NCBI RefSeq assembly: GCF_023065955.2
Contig: NW_026622808.1
Location: 50,232,475 to 50,296,474 of the forward strand
DNA: 64,000 bases
Reading direction: 5' to 3'
From: Ursus arctos
Lineage: Eukaryota > Chordata > Mammalia > Carnivora > Ursidae
Numbering within the stretch: the first letter of the stretch is position 1; every line of letters begins with the position of its first letter. The notes beneath the pieces are model-generated. The model saw only the letters and a program-made list of their open reading frames with translations, was not told the origin of the DNA and ran no database searches. Below, in pieces: positions 1 to 9,850 of the stretch. The position numbers and the translations under genes are program-made.

Positions 1-1689
1 GGTCCCAGCCAGATCTTTCTTAATCCATGTATGTTGCCATTTATATTCAGATCCAAATTTCACAAATTTTGCATTGGATTATTAATGATTTTATTATTTA
101 TTTTAAGCATTAGTATTTATCATTATCTTTTTTTCTAGCCTCACTTTTATTGTGCTTTCTTTCATCCTGGCTTTATGACATCTCTTAAAGTAAAATTTTC
201 AGGTGCATAAGAACTAGCTGGGGAGCTTGCTAAAAATGTAGATTCTTAATCCCCGCTTCTTTGAGATCCTGATTGACTCATCCTGCTTCTGGGCTTGGAA
301 ATCTGCATTGTCATTTGGCACCCCGAGTAATTCTGATGGACAACATTTTGGGAAGGGCGGGCACACCACTTTCCTCTCCTGGTCTACACAGCATAGCACC
401 CTTTCCTCTCCCCTGGCCCCTGTTCAATGGCTCTAGAAAACCATATTAGTCAACACTCATAAGAACAATCTATGTAGAAGACCAGGACCCCCGGACCCCT
501 GAGGAATAGTACATGTCCGTAGGGTGGTCCTTAGTACCTCTGAAGTTGCAAGGATATTTGAGCATGCTCTCTTTTCTGGTGAGAAGGTCTACAGCTTTCA
601 TCAGATTCTCAAAGAAATCCCCTATCCACAAAGTCAACCCTACAAAGCCACTAAGCAGACTTATGCCTTGAAAATTAATCATCTTCCCCTTGATATGTTT
701 CATGTCTGAATTTTGTGTAGCTTAGATTGTTTTCCTGGAGCAGGCCCACGTCTGGACACACATTCCATTGCCTTGGCACAGGTTGAAGAACATACACTGG
801 AAGGGTGGTGCAGAAGACTTGCCTGTTGACCACCTCGTTCCCCCTCCCCCATCATCCTTTTCCTTAGCATTGTTCTTTTATTTATACTGGTCTGCATCCG
901 GGCCTGTCTCACCTACTTTGGAAGTAACTGTACAGCCTCATTATAGTTCAATCCTATGCTTGTTAGAATACGCTTCAAACAAGAGAAACACAAGTTAAAA
1001 GGGGCAGGGGGCGTAGCTTTATGTGTTTCTGTCTACATAATTGAATTTATTGCTCTCAGAGAGACTGCAAAATTGCTTTTTATATTAAGTCTCTAAAGTA
1101 GTGAGGGAAAGAGGGTACGGAAACAGCTTCGGGTATGCATCCTTGCGGTCAGAGTTTGGGCACAAAACCTAGATCTGCCAATTGCATCAAGTCTTGACCT
1201 TGGATGGGACAACGGATAGGTGAAGCAGCTGGACTCAGCCTAATCCATTTTGGTGGTGGGCAGTTGTGGCTCTATCCACGTCCCAGAGGCAGCATTTTGA
1301 CAACATACCATGTTCAGTGTCAAAGGCGTGAGCTGTGATGGTTAGCCCATGACATAGAGGTGGTGGCGGTGGTGGCGTCACCAGCTCAGCTCTACAGCAT
1401 AGATTTTGGAGTTGTTCTTGGTTGCACAGCTTCTGGGTCAGGTCCTGCTGCCCTTCTGGAAGGTCTGGAGCTCCTCACTTCACTTTAAAGAAATTGCTTT
1501 CTGCTGAAATTACCCATACCCAGTTGCTCTTGACTATTTCCCACAAACATATCAGGAGCAACCTTGTTTCCACATCTCCCTATGTCTATTTTCTCTTTTT
1601 GAATGACATACCTTTTTACCTAATTTTATCAGAAATTCTACCCTATTTAAAAAATCATTCTGACAGTTCCCTCTTTTTCACTCTTTTTT
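1..1689. other. Upstream flank, no gene recognised
   Basis: AT-rich non-coding DNA. Apart from a weak MER5-like stretch at 200-345 I see no repeat I can name and no coding frame longer than about 100 codons. An upstream regulatory role for MITF-A is possible but not shown. Confidence 0.6.
200..345 (+). repeat. MER5-like hAT fragment (weak)
   Basis: The run 'ctggggagcttgctaaaaat' followed by a C/T-rich middle and 'gaaatctgcattg' resembles the central part of MER5A (hAT-Charlie). The ends are not clear. Confidence 0.4.
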
Positions 1690-2585
1690 GTTTATTTACT
1701 ATGGAAATTTTCAAAGGTACACAGAAATAGAGAGAATAGTATAGCAAACTTCCATAACACATTACCTAGTTTCAACATCTTATTCACGTTTCATCTTTCC
1801 TTTCCCACTTTATGGGGGATAGAAGGAGAGGACATGGAGTATTTTATGGCAATTCCCAGACATCATATAATCTCACCCATAAATACTTTATAGACATCTC
1901 TATCAGATAAGAACTTCAAAAATAAGATAAGCACAATGTCACTATCACACCTAATAAAATTACCAATAATTTTTTAACATCCAATTCCAGCCCATGTTCA
2001 TACTCCCCTAGTGTTCTCTGAAATGAATTTTGACAGTTGGTTAGTTCAAATCATGTTCCAGATAAAGTCTGCACAGAGTATTTGAGTGATATGTCTCTTT
2101 TTCCAATTAATTTTTAAAATGTAGATATAATTCAATAGATGAATATTTCTTTTTTTTTAATAAAGATTTTATTTATTTATGTGACAGAGAGACAGCCAGC
2201 GAGAGAGGAAACACAGCAGGGGGAGTGGGAGAGGAAGAAGCAGGCTCCCGGTGGAAAAGCCTGATGTGGGGCTTGATCCCAGAACGCCGGGATCACGCCC
2301 TGAGCCGAAGGCAGACGCTTAACGACTGCGCCACCCAGGCGCCCCAGATGAATATTTCTTATGTCTTTAAAAAACTATAGCGGTTCCTCCTTCCTCTTTG
2401 TTTCATGCTTTTTATTTGTTGAAGAATTTCTCAATGTCTCGTAGAATTTCTCAGTTTCTGGGTTTGTCTGATTGTATCCTCATGGCATTATTAACACGTT
2501 CCTCTCCTTTTCCCCCCTGTGAATTGGTGGTTAGATCTAGGAGCTTGATTAGATTCAGTTTTCATGTTTTATGTCCTATATTTTT
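1690..2585 (-). repeat. Old L1 3'-end fragment, antisense
   Basis: The pattern 'cacagaaatagagagaatag', 'cttccataacacattaccta', 'cccagacatcatataat' and 'gacagttggttagttcaaat' follows the reverse complement of an old mammalian L1 (L1M-type) 3' region. It is interrupted by the Can-SINE at 2152-2345 and resumes after it. Non-coding remnant. Confidence 0.6.
2152..2345 (-). mobile_element. Can-SINE (tRNA-Lys derived), bear-type variant
   Basis: Reverse-oriented: T-rich tail with tttattta at the left, tRNA-like head ending gccacccaggcgcccc at the right. It is flanked by a perfect 15-bp target-site duplication agatgaatatttctt (2137-2151 and 2346-2360). It carries the agaacgccgggatcacgcc variant. Inserted into the old L1 remnant, and near-intact, so fairly young. 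Confidence 0.93.
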
Positions 2586-2599
2586 CCTTTCTTTTTTTC

Positions 2600-3060
2600 C
2601 CTTTCCTTAATTTTTTTAGATTTAGCTGAGACACATCTCCTCCAAGAGTTCTTTGCTTTATCTGTATCCCTACCCTTAGTGGTGGCTCCTTTCTCAGACA
2701 CTTGTAACATTTACCTATCTATTTATTTATCCATCAAATCATTGTCACTCCTATTCCTAAAAAGGCGGGGAGTATGTGCCGAGTGCAGGGACCGTACATG
2801 GCTCAGAACTGCTATTTACCCATGTGTGGCACATAATGTGGTTGACGGAGAGTAGGAGCGCCATTCATTGCTGGTGAGCTAAATGGATAGGAAAGTACAA
2901 ATCATACACCAATTATCTGCTGCTTAGTACTTGCTGCCTGATGTGTGGTTTCTCACTGGGTTACAAGCCTTCTCTCAATTCCTGGACTATGAGTCTCTTG
3001 AGGGCAAAGAGGAGGTCAAATAAATTCTTGTAGGCTGACTACTTAATGCAGGGCTCTGTC
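2600..3060 (+). repeat. L2 LINE 3'-end remnants
   Basis: Two diverged stretches (about 2600-2870 and 2930-3060) resemble the L2 3' end: 'gggtggctcctttctcagacac'-like text, 'ctatgagtctcttgagggca', and 'gtgtgctcaatgcatatta'. Strongly decayed and not coding. Confidence 0.5.
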
Positions 3061-3117
3061 TATAACTAATGTGTGCTCAATGCATATTAAAGGGAAGACT
3101 CTTGCTCATCTATTCTT

Positions 3118-3251
3118 CTTTTTCTAAGGTTTTATTTATTTATTTATTTATTTGAGAGAGAGAGAGAATGTGAGAGAGAGAGAGAAAGCAAGAGCGTGCA
3201 CACAAGCATGGGGAGTGACAGAGGGAGAGGGAGAAGCAGGCTCCCTTACCC
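3118..3251 (-). mobile_element. 5'-truncated Can-SINE
   Basis: Only the tail half is present: A/T-rich tail, GAGA-rich segment, then gagaagcaggctccc. The tRNA-like head is absent. An 11-bp duplication catctattctt flanks it (3107-3117 and 3252-3262), so the truncation happened at insertion rather than by later deletion. Confidence 0.8.
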
Positions 3252-3289
3252 CATCTATTCTTGCTGGATTCTTATGAGCTCAAATGAAA

Positions 3290-3480
3290 GGTGCGTGGGG
3301 AGTCTGGGTCAGTCTGTTAAGTGTCTGCCTTCAGCTCAGGTCATGATCCCAGGGTTCTGGGATCGAGCCCCGAATCGGGTTCCCTGCTCAGTGGAGAGCT
3401 TGCTTCTCCCTCTTCCTCTGCTGCTCCCCCTGCTTGTGCTCTCTCTCTCTGTTAAATAAATAAAATCTTTAAAAAAAAGA
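3290..3480 (+). mobile_element. Can-SINE, plus strand
   Basis: Head 'gtctgttaagtgtctgcctt', then 'caggtcatgatcccagggtt', pyrimidine tract, aaataaataaaatctttaaaaaaaa tail at 3453-3478. It sits between two reverse-oriented copies. Confidence 0.88.
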
Positions 3481-3576
3481 GAGAGAGAAATGTGTGTGAC
3501 AAGCTTGTGCAAAAGAGTAAAGTATTAAAATATAGGTAAGTGTGACAATAATTACAATCTTTTGTACTTTTTTTTT

Positions 3577-3824
3577 AAAAAGATTTTATTTATTTATTTG
3601 ACAGAGAGAGAGAGACAGTCAGTGAGAGAGGGAACACAAGCAGAGGGAGTGGGAGAGGAAGAAGCAGGCTCCCTGCTAGCAGGCTCCCAGTGGAGCGGGG
3701 AGCCCGATGTGGGGCTCAATGCGGGGCTTGATGTGGGGCTCAATGCCGGGCTTGATCCCAGGACCCTGGGATCAGGCCCAGAACCGAAGGCAGACGCTTA
3801 AGGACTGAGCCACTCAGGTGCCCC
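3577..3824 (-). mobile_element. Can-SINE with internal 24-bp tandem duplication
   Basis: Reverse-oriented, ends gccactcaggtgcccc, target-site duplication around tgtacttttttt (3563-3576 and from 3825). The segment at 3706-3729 is repeated at 3730-3753 with one mismatch, making this copy about 50 bp longer than its neighbours; a second partial duplication of the 'aggctccc' area also contributes. Confidence 0.88.
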
Positions 3825-4069
3825 TGTACTTTTTTTTTTTTTTTTTTGTACTTTCAATAGACGACACAATCCCCTGTTGAAATGTATGAAGATACTGCCT
3901 TTTATCACCTTTTTGAAGAAGGGGTACCTATTCCTAGGTTTAATTCATAAATGAAGAGGGGTTACAAGACCATCTATCAGGTGGTCAACTTTTTATATGT
4001 AGATTAATGGTATGGCTATCCATAGGGAAGTGTCTATTTAAAGGAGTGAAATGTTTTTAGGGTGATTAC

Positions 4070-4450
4070 TCAAAGCTCTTTTGGTTGCAAGTGACAAAAA
4101 TCTAAACCATAAAAGTTCCAGCAAAAAGAAAAGAATTTTTGGTTCATGTCTCTGGAAAATCTAAGGATATCTGTTTCTCTGGTTGTTGATGCTATCTCAT
4201 GGTCTCAGGTTTGGTCAGCTTCCCTCTGTGGCCATAAGTAATTGGCCCTAAGTTGTCTTCTGTGCAGCATGATACTTTCACAAATCAGTCTTTCCCGTGC
4301 CCTACAGAAAAGTTCAAAGGAGAACTTTTAGTCATGTTAGTGTCCTCTGTCCATCTCTAAAGGAATCGCTGTGACTAAGGAAAAGGGACCATTTATTGGT
4401 CAGGGTTACGTCACATACCCACTCCCATTGGGTGGAGGATGGCACTCTAA
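4070..4450. repeat. Old interspersed repeat, family uncertain
   Basis: The order 'ggttgcaagtgacaaaaatc', 'ttttggttcatgtctctgga' and 'gtcacatacccactcccatt' resembles a common mammalian repeat with 'gcaagtgacagaaa...tttattggctcatgtaac...gggtcacatgcccac'. I cannot name the family. A related-looking stretch lies at 51050-51400. Confidence 0.4.
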
Positions 4451-4964
4451 TCAATAATTTTGTCACATGTGATAGAAGAGAAGGTTTCCCCAACCCAGAG
4501 TAGGATGAGACCAGAAGAAAAGGTATAGAGGAAAAAATAGCAGATATCTGTGTGTACCCCAGGGCAACCTCAGCTCAGAGCTCTGTATTTTGCAGATCTC
4601 TCTGGAAGGTGCACTTTGTTGGAGGTAAATTCAGGGCTCTTGGCTTTCTCAGCAGTTTTTTTCCCCTTCAGGTTTGGTTCCTTTGGTCTATTAGGTCACT
4701 ATTTGATGTAATGAGTGACATAATGGACTGTTTCATTACAGTTCTAAAGAGGTTATACACTGCAGTTCTAACATGTAGTTCTTGATAACCTTTAAGGGGT
4801 CAATGGAATCCTGGGAGATGCCCAATCATTAGCCCAGCCTCCTTAGAGTTTTATCCAAGGATGATCATTTAGTTTACTACTTCTGGAAGGACAAACCCAC
4901 AGATGAAGTGTTAGTCCCCGAGGAACATCTTCAAGATATAATAGATAAAAGAATAACCATTGAG
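4451..4964. other. No feature recognised
   Basis: Unique-looking non-coding DNA upstream of the MITF-A promoter. Confidence 0.5.
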
Positions 4965-5180
4965 CAGCATTTTTATAGACTACAAATCACTTTCCCTTGC
5001 ATTTGACCTTGCAACATCTTCTAAGACAGATTTGTCAATCTCCTCTGTTACAGAAGAAGAAATTGAGGCTTCTAGGAATCAGTGACACGCCCAAGATTAC
5101 ACAGCGCTTTAGACAAGGATTTTGGGATTTCAACTCTGAGTCTTAAAACTTTAAATTCCATCCTCTCTCTACTGCCTCCC
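4965..5180 (-). repeat. MIR SINE, antisense
   Basis: 'ttacagaagaagaaattgag' followed by 'cacgcccaagattacacagc' is the reverse complement of the MIR core (cagtttcctcatctgtaaaa ... tgtgtgaccttgggcaagt). Diverged. Confidence 0.7.
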
Positions 5181-6002
5181 TGACTCCTTAAGATACTTTT
5201 AAAAGAAGAAACACATCCTGCTGGAACTAATCAGAAGGAAGGTCTGGAAGTACAAATGAGCCATAACTGAGCCTGTTACTCTGTTACCTAAATGAGTGCG
5301 GAGAAGCTCAGGAGGGAGAATGATACCTGTACAGTTTATGCACCCACAAATTCACTCCTGAATTGTTAGGAAAATCTCGTTTGAACTCCCAGGCAACTGA
5401 GAAATTAGAGGCAGACAGTGACGACGTTGTTTTGTAACTTTGTGCCTTTCAAAATTAACCGAAACTTTCAAGTGCTGCTTTAGATTAAAAGTGGCTAACT
5501 GGATAAAGGGAAAAGAGCCACTCAGCTGGATGAGTAGTATTGTAAGAGTCCAGACTGAGTTATAGAAAAGGAACACACAAGAACAATTTTTACAATAATG
5601 TTTTAATTATAAAGCGAAGGCAAATTCCTCTGCTCCATTCCAATCTGAGGACAAGTTGATACGTCGCAGAAGCACTGGGAAGCATACAGGCTCAAAGTAA
5701 GTCCTTTTATTTTAAGGCAGGCTTGAAGGCACTAGAAACTTTCTAGTGCCAGAACCCTTCACGATTAAAAAAATTATTTTATTTTATTAAAGAGTTGGCG
5801 TGCCCTCGCAAATGTCTCAGCCGGGAGTAGGGGTGATGGTAGGAAAGCAAGGCTGAGTCCATTCTTGTTAATATTAAATAGCCAAGTCTGTACCCTTGAA
5901 GCAAGTGGGAAGAGAAGAGGGAGAGGAGCTGCTGACATTGACAATGAATCCAAACAGGAGTTGCAATAGCGGTGTCCACCACGTTGCCTCTGCCCCCGCC
6001 TG
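5181..6002. other. Proximal upstream flank of the CpG island
   Basis: CpG-poor DNA with no repeat I recognise. It directly precedes the promoter and may hold proximal regulatory sites, but no motif stood out. Confidence 0.5.
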
Positions 6003-6022
6003 GCCTTCTGGGAGTTGTAGTT
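6003..6022 (-). promoter_or_regulatory. ZNF143/THAP11-type motif (minus strand)
   Basis: Read on the minus strand the site is AACTACAACTCCCAGAAGGC, close to the ACTACAnnTCCCAGnnnGC consensus (SBS) bound by ZNF143 and associated THAP11/HCFC1. It lies about 270 bp upstream of the MITF-A start codon. Confidence 0.7.
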
Positions 6023-6072
6023 TTCGCGGGAGCGGCTCCCCTGGAGAGCCGGGAACGCCCCGTCCGGGCCGA

Positions 6073-6090
6073 ACTACAGATCCCAGGCAG
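6073..6090 (+). promoter_or_regulatory. ZNF143/THAP11-type motif (plus strand)
   Basis: ACTACAGATCCCAGGCAG matches the same SBS consensus in the opposite orientation, about 50 bp from the first copy. The pair is an inverted arrangement in the core promoter. Confidence 0.7.
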
Positions 6091-6290
6091 CGCGCGGCCG
6101 CCCGCCCCTCCCGCCCGGGTGCGAGTGTAAACTCGCCCGCGCCGGGGCGGGCGGCCGCGAGCGGGCGAGCGGGCTGAGCTGGGCACTGCGCGGGGGCGCA
6201 CCGCTCGGGGGACCCAGGCCCCGTCACCTTCCCTCCGCCCCCGGGCTCTGTTCTCACTTTCAAGCAGTGAAAGGACGGGAAGCGGGAACC

Positions 6291-6394
6291 ATGCAGTCGG
6301 AATCGGGGATCGTGCCGGATTTCGAAGTCGGGGAGGAGTTTCACGAAGAGCCCAAAACCTATTACGAACTCAAAAGTCAACCTCTGAAGAGCAG
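6291..6394 (+). CDS. MITF: MITF isoform A, first coding exon (1A), partial gene
   Basis: The reading frame from the ATG at 6291 begins MQSESGIVPDFEV and ends with YYELKSQPLKS, which I recognise as the N-terminus unique to MITF-A. The exon gives 34 codons plus two bases (AG) and stops at a consensus donor (gcag|gtgagt) at 6395, so the next exon must complete a serine codon; this fits the Ser-rich junction known in MITF-A. The start has A at -3. MITF is a bHLH-leucine-zipper factor that binds E-box, M-box and CLEAR sites; the A form is broadly expressed and acts in lysosomal, retinal-pigment-epithelium and kidney programmes. The ESGIV...YELKSQPL block is shared with paralogue TFE3, and the N-terminal region of these two proteins is reported to mediate nutrient-controlled stability. 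The Rag-binding segment, bHLH and zipper lie in later exons outside the window. Identity is very likely; the rest of the gene is not visible. Confidence 0.96.
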
Positions 6395-7015
6395 GTGAGT
6401 GGTGACAGCTGGAGGGAGGCGCGGCGGGCAGCTGGGGGGCCCCGCGCCTCACTCCCTGGGACAGGGAAAGCCGGTCGTCCGGGCTTTGGGACAAGGACCC
6501 CGTGTCCTTGCCCGGGGGCAGAGGGCGTACTGCCCCCCGCAGTTGGGGGCCGCGTCTGCCGGGCCGGTACACGCCTGGGGGACTCCGCCCAAGTGCTCCT
6601 TGGGGGCGCGGCGGGCAGCCCGGGACGGCTGGCCCAGGTTAGGGGTCCCTCGGCTGGGGATACCAGCTGCGGAGACCGGGTGGGGGCTGGGGAGCGACCT
6701 GGCGCGCAGGTGGGGGAGGAGGAGCTCGGGACCCGGACGCTGTCCCAGTGGGAAGGAGGAAAAAAGAGTTTCTAGTGAACCCCTTTTCTGGAGAGCCTAG
6801 CGGTTTGAGGACTCAGGGAGTGCTTGGGGTGGATTGAAGCGCGACGCTAAGGGAAGCAATTAGTTCGTCTGTTGTCGCCTCCTAGGAGTCGGGCTCCTCT
6901 GGGAAAGCCCGCCCCTGGCCGCCTCCAGGTGATGCTTCCTCGAGCCCCGCCTCTCACCTTGCAGACCGCGGCACCCGCGCGCGGGCTGGTCGGGGGCCAC
7001 GGGTGGGCGTGTCTC

Positions 7016-8699
7016 TCGTCCAGTTTAAACTCCCTGGGCAATAGAGTTCCGTTCAAATCCAGGCCTTCCCTGAAGGGGAAAAAGCCTTGAAACTGGAGGG
7101 TATTGGGACACACCTGCTTGGCAGGTCCCCTTGCTTGGCAGCGACACGTGTTTAATTTGTTGGGGACTTCAAAAACTTTTTGGAGAGAAGTGAAGACACC
7201 CGCTGGTCTGGCGGCCCACCACGTCGAGTGCCCACTTCCTATACCACCTCCATTTCCACTTGCCCATCGGAATGGGTTGGGTAGCTTCCTTTCTCTGTCC
7301 TGTGGCTACTTCTGGGCATTTCCAGTGTTTACCAAACAGGAGATAGCCGGTCAGTTGAGGTTGTGATAGTAGAGAAGGGTTTATGTCCACCCCTCTCAGT
7401 TGTGAAAGAAGATGAAACTGCCTGGACGGTTCAGCAGTGCTTCTGCACCCATCTTAAACCTTCCTGCCTGCCCCTTGCAGTGGGTAGAGTCTGGGTGAAT
7501 GGGCCTGGCTGGCAGAGGGCGAGAGGGTCCTGAAATCAGGGTGGATGAAGAGAAGGGCAACTGAATCAGGAGGGGAGTAGTACCGTCTTTACTTCTGGGG
7601 TGCCTGGGGCTGGTGTTTGCTCTGGTGGCAGGCAGAACCAGGGTTGTTTCCTTTAGCGCTGTGTCAAGACTCTGAATCCAAGTCCGGAAAGAAAATCTGG
7701 GAACGGCATACCCACGGACTGGGCTGCTGAAGCAGTCTCTTTGCAGATGCTTGAAGGGGATTGGAAGGAAATGCAATTAGATGCCTAAAACCAGCCTTTA
7801 GTTGATGGTTTCTCTTCATAATGGCTGTTTTGTGTGTGAGCATAGATTGTGTGTGTTGGGGGTTGGGGGTTTTGAGTAATATTGTGTAAAGGGTATTGTT
7901 GGTTATGCTCATTGGGGCTTTATGTGCATTCGGCTGAAGGGACCAGTGTTTTACCGAGCAGTCTCTGCTTTTGCTTCTATAAGCAAATGCTTACATGGCC
8001 AGAATGAGGGAGTGAGTGTTTGAGTGTGTGTATGTGTGTGTAGTCCTGAAAGAAATGAATTAACCGGACTGTTTGGAACATTTTTGATGGGAGCTGATAC
8101 ATAACATTAAATGAGTTTGAGAGAGTGAGGAAAATACCATCTGGAAAAACCCAAATGAGTGCCATGAAACTCATGTTGAAGGATTTGGGCCTGTTCTTTT
8201 TCAGAGTCGGCAAAAAATTACTTGCAAGGGTGAACGTCCTCGGTAGCTAGCTAGCATGTGTAAGGAAAAATGTGGGTACGTGGGAAGCAATGGCTTCACA
8301 CGTTGAAGCTAGAAACAGGTGCGGGACAGAACCGGTATGGAGAGGAATGCTAAATTAAAAAAGTTGTTGTAAAACTTGTCTGTGGAGCAGACACATGCTC
8401 TTTGAAATAAACCAGTTAAATAAAATCTGTGAATAAATATATGGGGTTGGCAAAATTTCCCTATACTGTTTTCCACAGTTGTCTAACTTATTGTCATCGG
8501 CATCTGTTGTGTGACTTTAAAAGGGCTACATGTTGTTGGGGGCCTCCTCATGGCTTTTTGTCTGAAGTCTTTGCCAGGGCACCTCCCTTCTTGTAAGTCT
8601 TGATTGGAAAAAGCAGAAAAGGAAAGGTTAAGCCTGCCATAGCCATTTCGTCTATCAGTTGTATTCTCTGGATTGTCTCTTGGAGTTGAAAATGTGTTC
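7016..8699 (+). other. Intronic DNA, no repeat recognised
   Basis: Unique-looking intron directly 3' of the CpG island. It contains one CACGTG E-box at 7145-7150. No coding frame of note. Confidence 0.5.
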
Positions 8700-8864
8700 A
8701 GAGTCGGCCCACCTCTCAGCAACTCCTCTGCTCCCACTTTGGTCCAAGTCCTCACCAGCCCGTGCCAGGGTTATTGCAATAGTCTCTTAACTGCTCTCTT
8801 GCCTTCTCCTCCTACCCCTTCTGGTGGATTTTCTACATGGCAGCCGCAATGTTCCCATTAAAAT

Positions 8865-9077
8865 CGGCTCTCAAGGGGGGAAGCAGATTTTGCCCCCCAG
8901 GGGTCATTTGACAATGTCGGAAGATATTTTTGGTTATCCAAATGGAAGGGCATTGGTACTGGTCTTCAGTAAATGGAGGCCAGAGATGCTGCTAACCATT
9001 CTGTAATGCAAAAGATAGCCCCTGCAACAGAGAATTATCTGGCCCTCAGTTGTCACTCTGACGCTGAGAAATGGCAG
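8865..9077 (-). mobile_element. Non-autonomous hAT (MER20/MER5-type), nested in L2
   Basis: 'gattttgccccccaggggtc', 'gaggccagagatgctgctaa' and 'acagagaattatctggccct' match one orientation of a 210-220 bp hAT-Charlie element. An 8-bp flanking duplication attaaaat/attaaaac (8857-8864, 9078-9085) is typical of hAT insertion. Strand is given relative to the copy at 9593. The exact subfamily name is from memory. Confidence 0.8.
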
Positions 9078-9592
9078 ATTAAAACATGCCACATCATGTC
9101 ATTTTCTGCTTAAAATTCTCCAATGGCTCCCAGTTTCAGTAATACTCAAGATCCTTTAACTGGCAAAAGGCAGCCTATATGGTCAAGCTCCCTGTCAGTT
9201 CTGAGTTCATTTGCTGTCGCCAGACTCATTTCTTCGCTGTTTCTGGAACACTCCAGACCCTCCACCATTAGGCCTTTGTATGTTGTTCTTGCTGGTGCCT
9301 CTGCCTGGACCGTCCCTTGCCCAGAGAGCCACAGTGCTCACTGCCTCACCAACTTCAGGTCTTGCTTTTAATATTCTTACCAGGCCAGGCCTACCTCACT
9401 ACGTACAACTGCTATCCCTCCAAACTCTCATCTTCTTTGTCCTGCTCTATTGTTTCCATAATATTTATATTACAACTGACTCTGTCATTTCTAATATGTT
9501 ATGTTTATGTTTCTCCCCACTAGACTGCCAGCTTCAAGGGAGCAGGGATTTCTGTCTGTTCTTGTTTACTGTTGTGTTCCTAGAATCTAGAG

Positions 9593-9807
9593 CAGAGTTT
9601 CTTAACCTCAGTGCAATTGACATTTCGTGCTGGATAATTCTTTGTTGTGGGAACAGTCCTGGACATTGCACGACGTTGACCAGCATCCCTGGCCTCTGCC
9701 TGCTAGAGGCGAGTACCACCCTACCCCCAGTTGTGACCACCGGAAATGTCTCCAGACTCTGCCAAATGCCCATGAGGGGCAGAGTCACCCCTGTTTCAGA
9801 ACAGTTG
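9593..9807 (+). mobile_element. Second copy of the same hAT element, opposite orientation
   Basis: Begins CAGAGTTTCTTAACCTC and runs through 'ataattctttgttgtgggaa', 'agcatccctggcctctgcct' and 'gaaatgtctccagactctgc'. An imperfect 8-bp flanking duplication (atctagag/gcctagga) is visible. It forms an inverted pair with the copy at 8865-9077. Confidence 0.8.
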
Positions 9808-9850
9808 GCCTAGGACATTGCCTGGCACAGTAATGATTTGTTGTTTGAAC

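Larger units (their letters stand above)
6010..7015 (+). promoter_or_regulatory. MITF: CpG-island promoter of MITF-A
   Basis: CpG density rises sharply near 6010, peaks between 6040 and 6760 and fades by about 7015, while flanking DNA is CpG-poor. Between 6030 and 6290 there is no TATA box. GC-box-like sequences lie near 6101-6116 (minus-strand GC boxes) and 6144-6154 (ggggcgggcgg). Two ZNF143-type motifs lie at 6003-6022 and 6073-6090. The exon 1A start codon is at 6291 and the island extends into the intron, as is usual for CpG promoters. The transcription start cannot be placed from sequence alone; somewhere in 6100-6250 is likely. Confidence 0.85.
8700..9850 (+). repeat. L2 LINE 3' end, split by two hAT elements
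   Basis: The three pieces read as one L2 3' end: 'gtctcttaactgctctcttg' (8780s), 'cttaaaattctccaatggct' (9110-9130), 'ctagactgccagcttcaagg' (9520-9539) and 'acattgcctggcacagtaat' (9814-9833). The first and second insertions occupy 8865-9077 and 9593-9807. Open frames across it (for example 9211-9813) are accidental. Confidence 0.8.

Noticed and set aside
3562..3801. 79-codon frame with repeated GLNAGLDVGLNAGLD
   Set aside because: Looks like a protein repeat but is the 24-bp duplication in a Can-SINE.
5874..6572. 232-codon minus-strand open frame
   Set aside because: It runs antisense through the MITF-A exon and CpG island; high GC removes stop codons by chance. No domain is recognisable.
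6395..6800. Plus-strand frames of 126 and 133 codons just after exon 1A
   Set aside because: They lie in the intron part of the CpG island, begin at or after the splice donor and are Gly/Arg/Pro-rich chance frames.
9211..9813. 200-codon plus-strand frame
   Set aside because: It crosses L2 and a nested hAT element; composition is of repeat origin.
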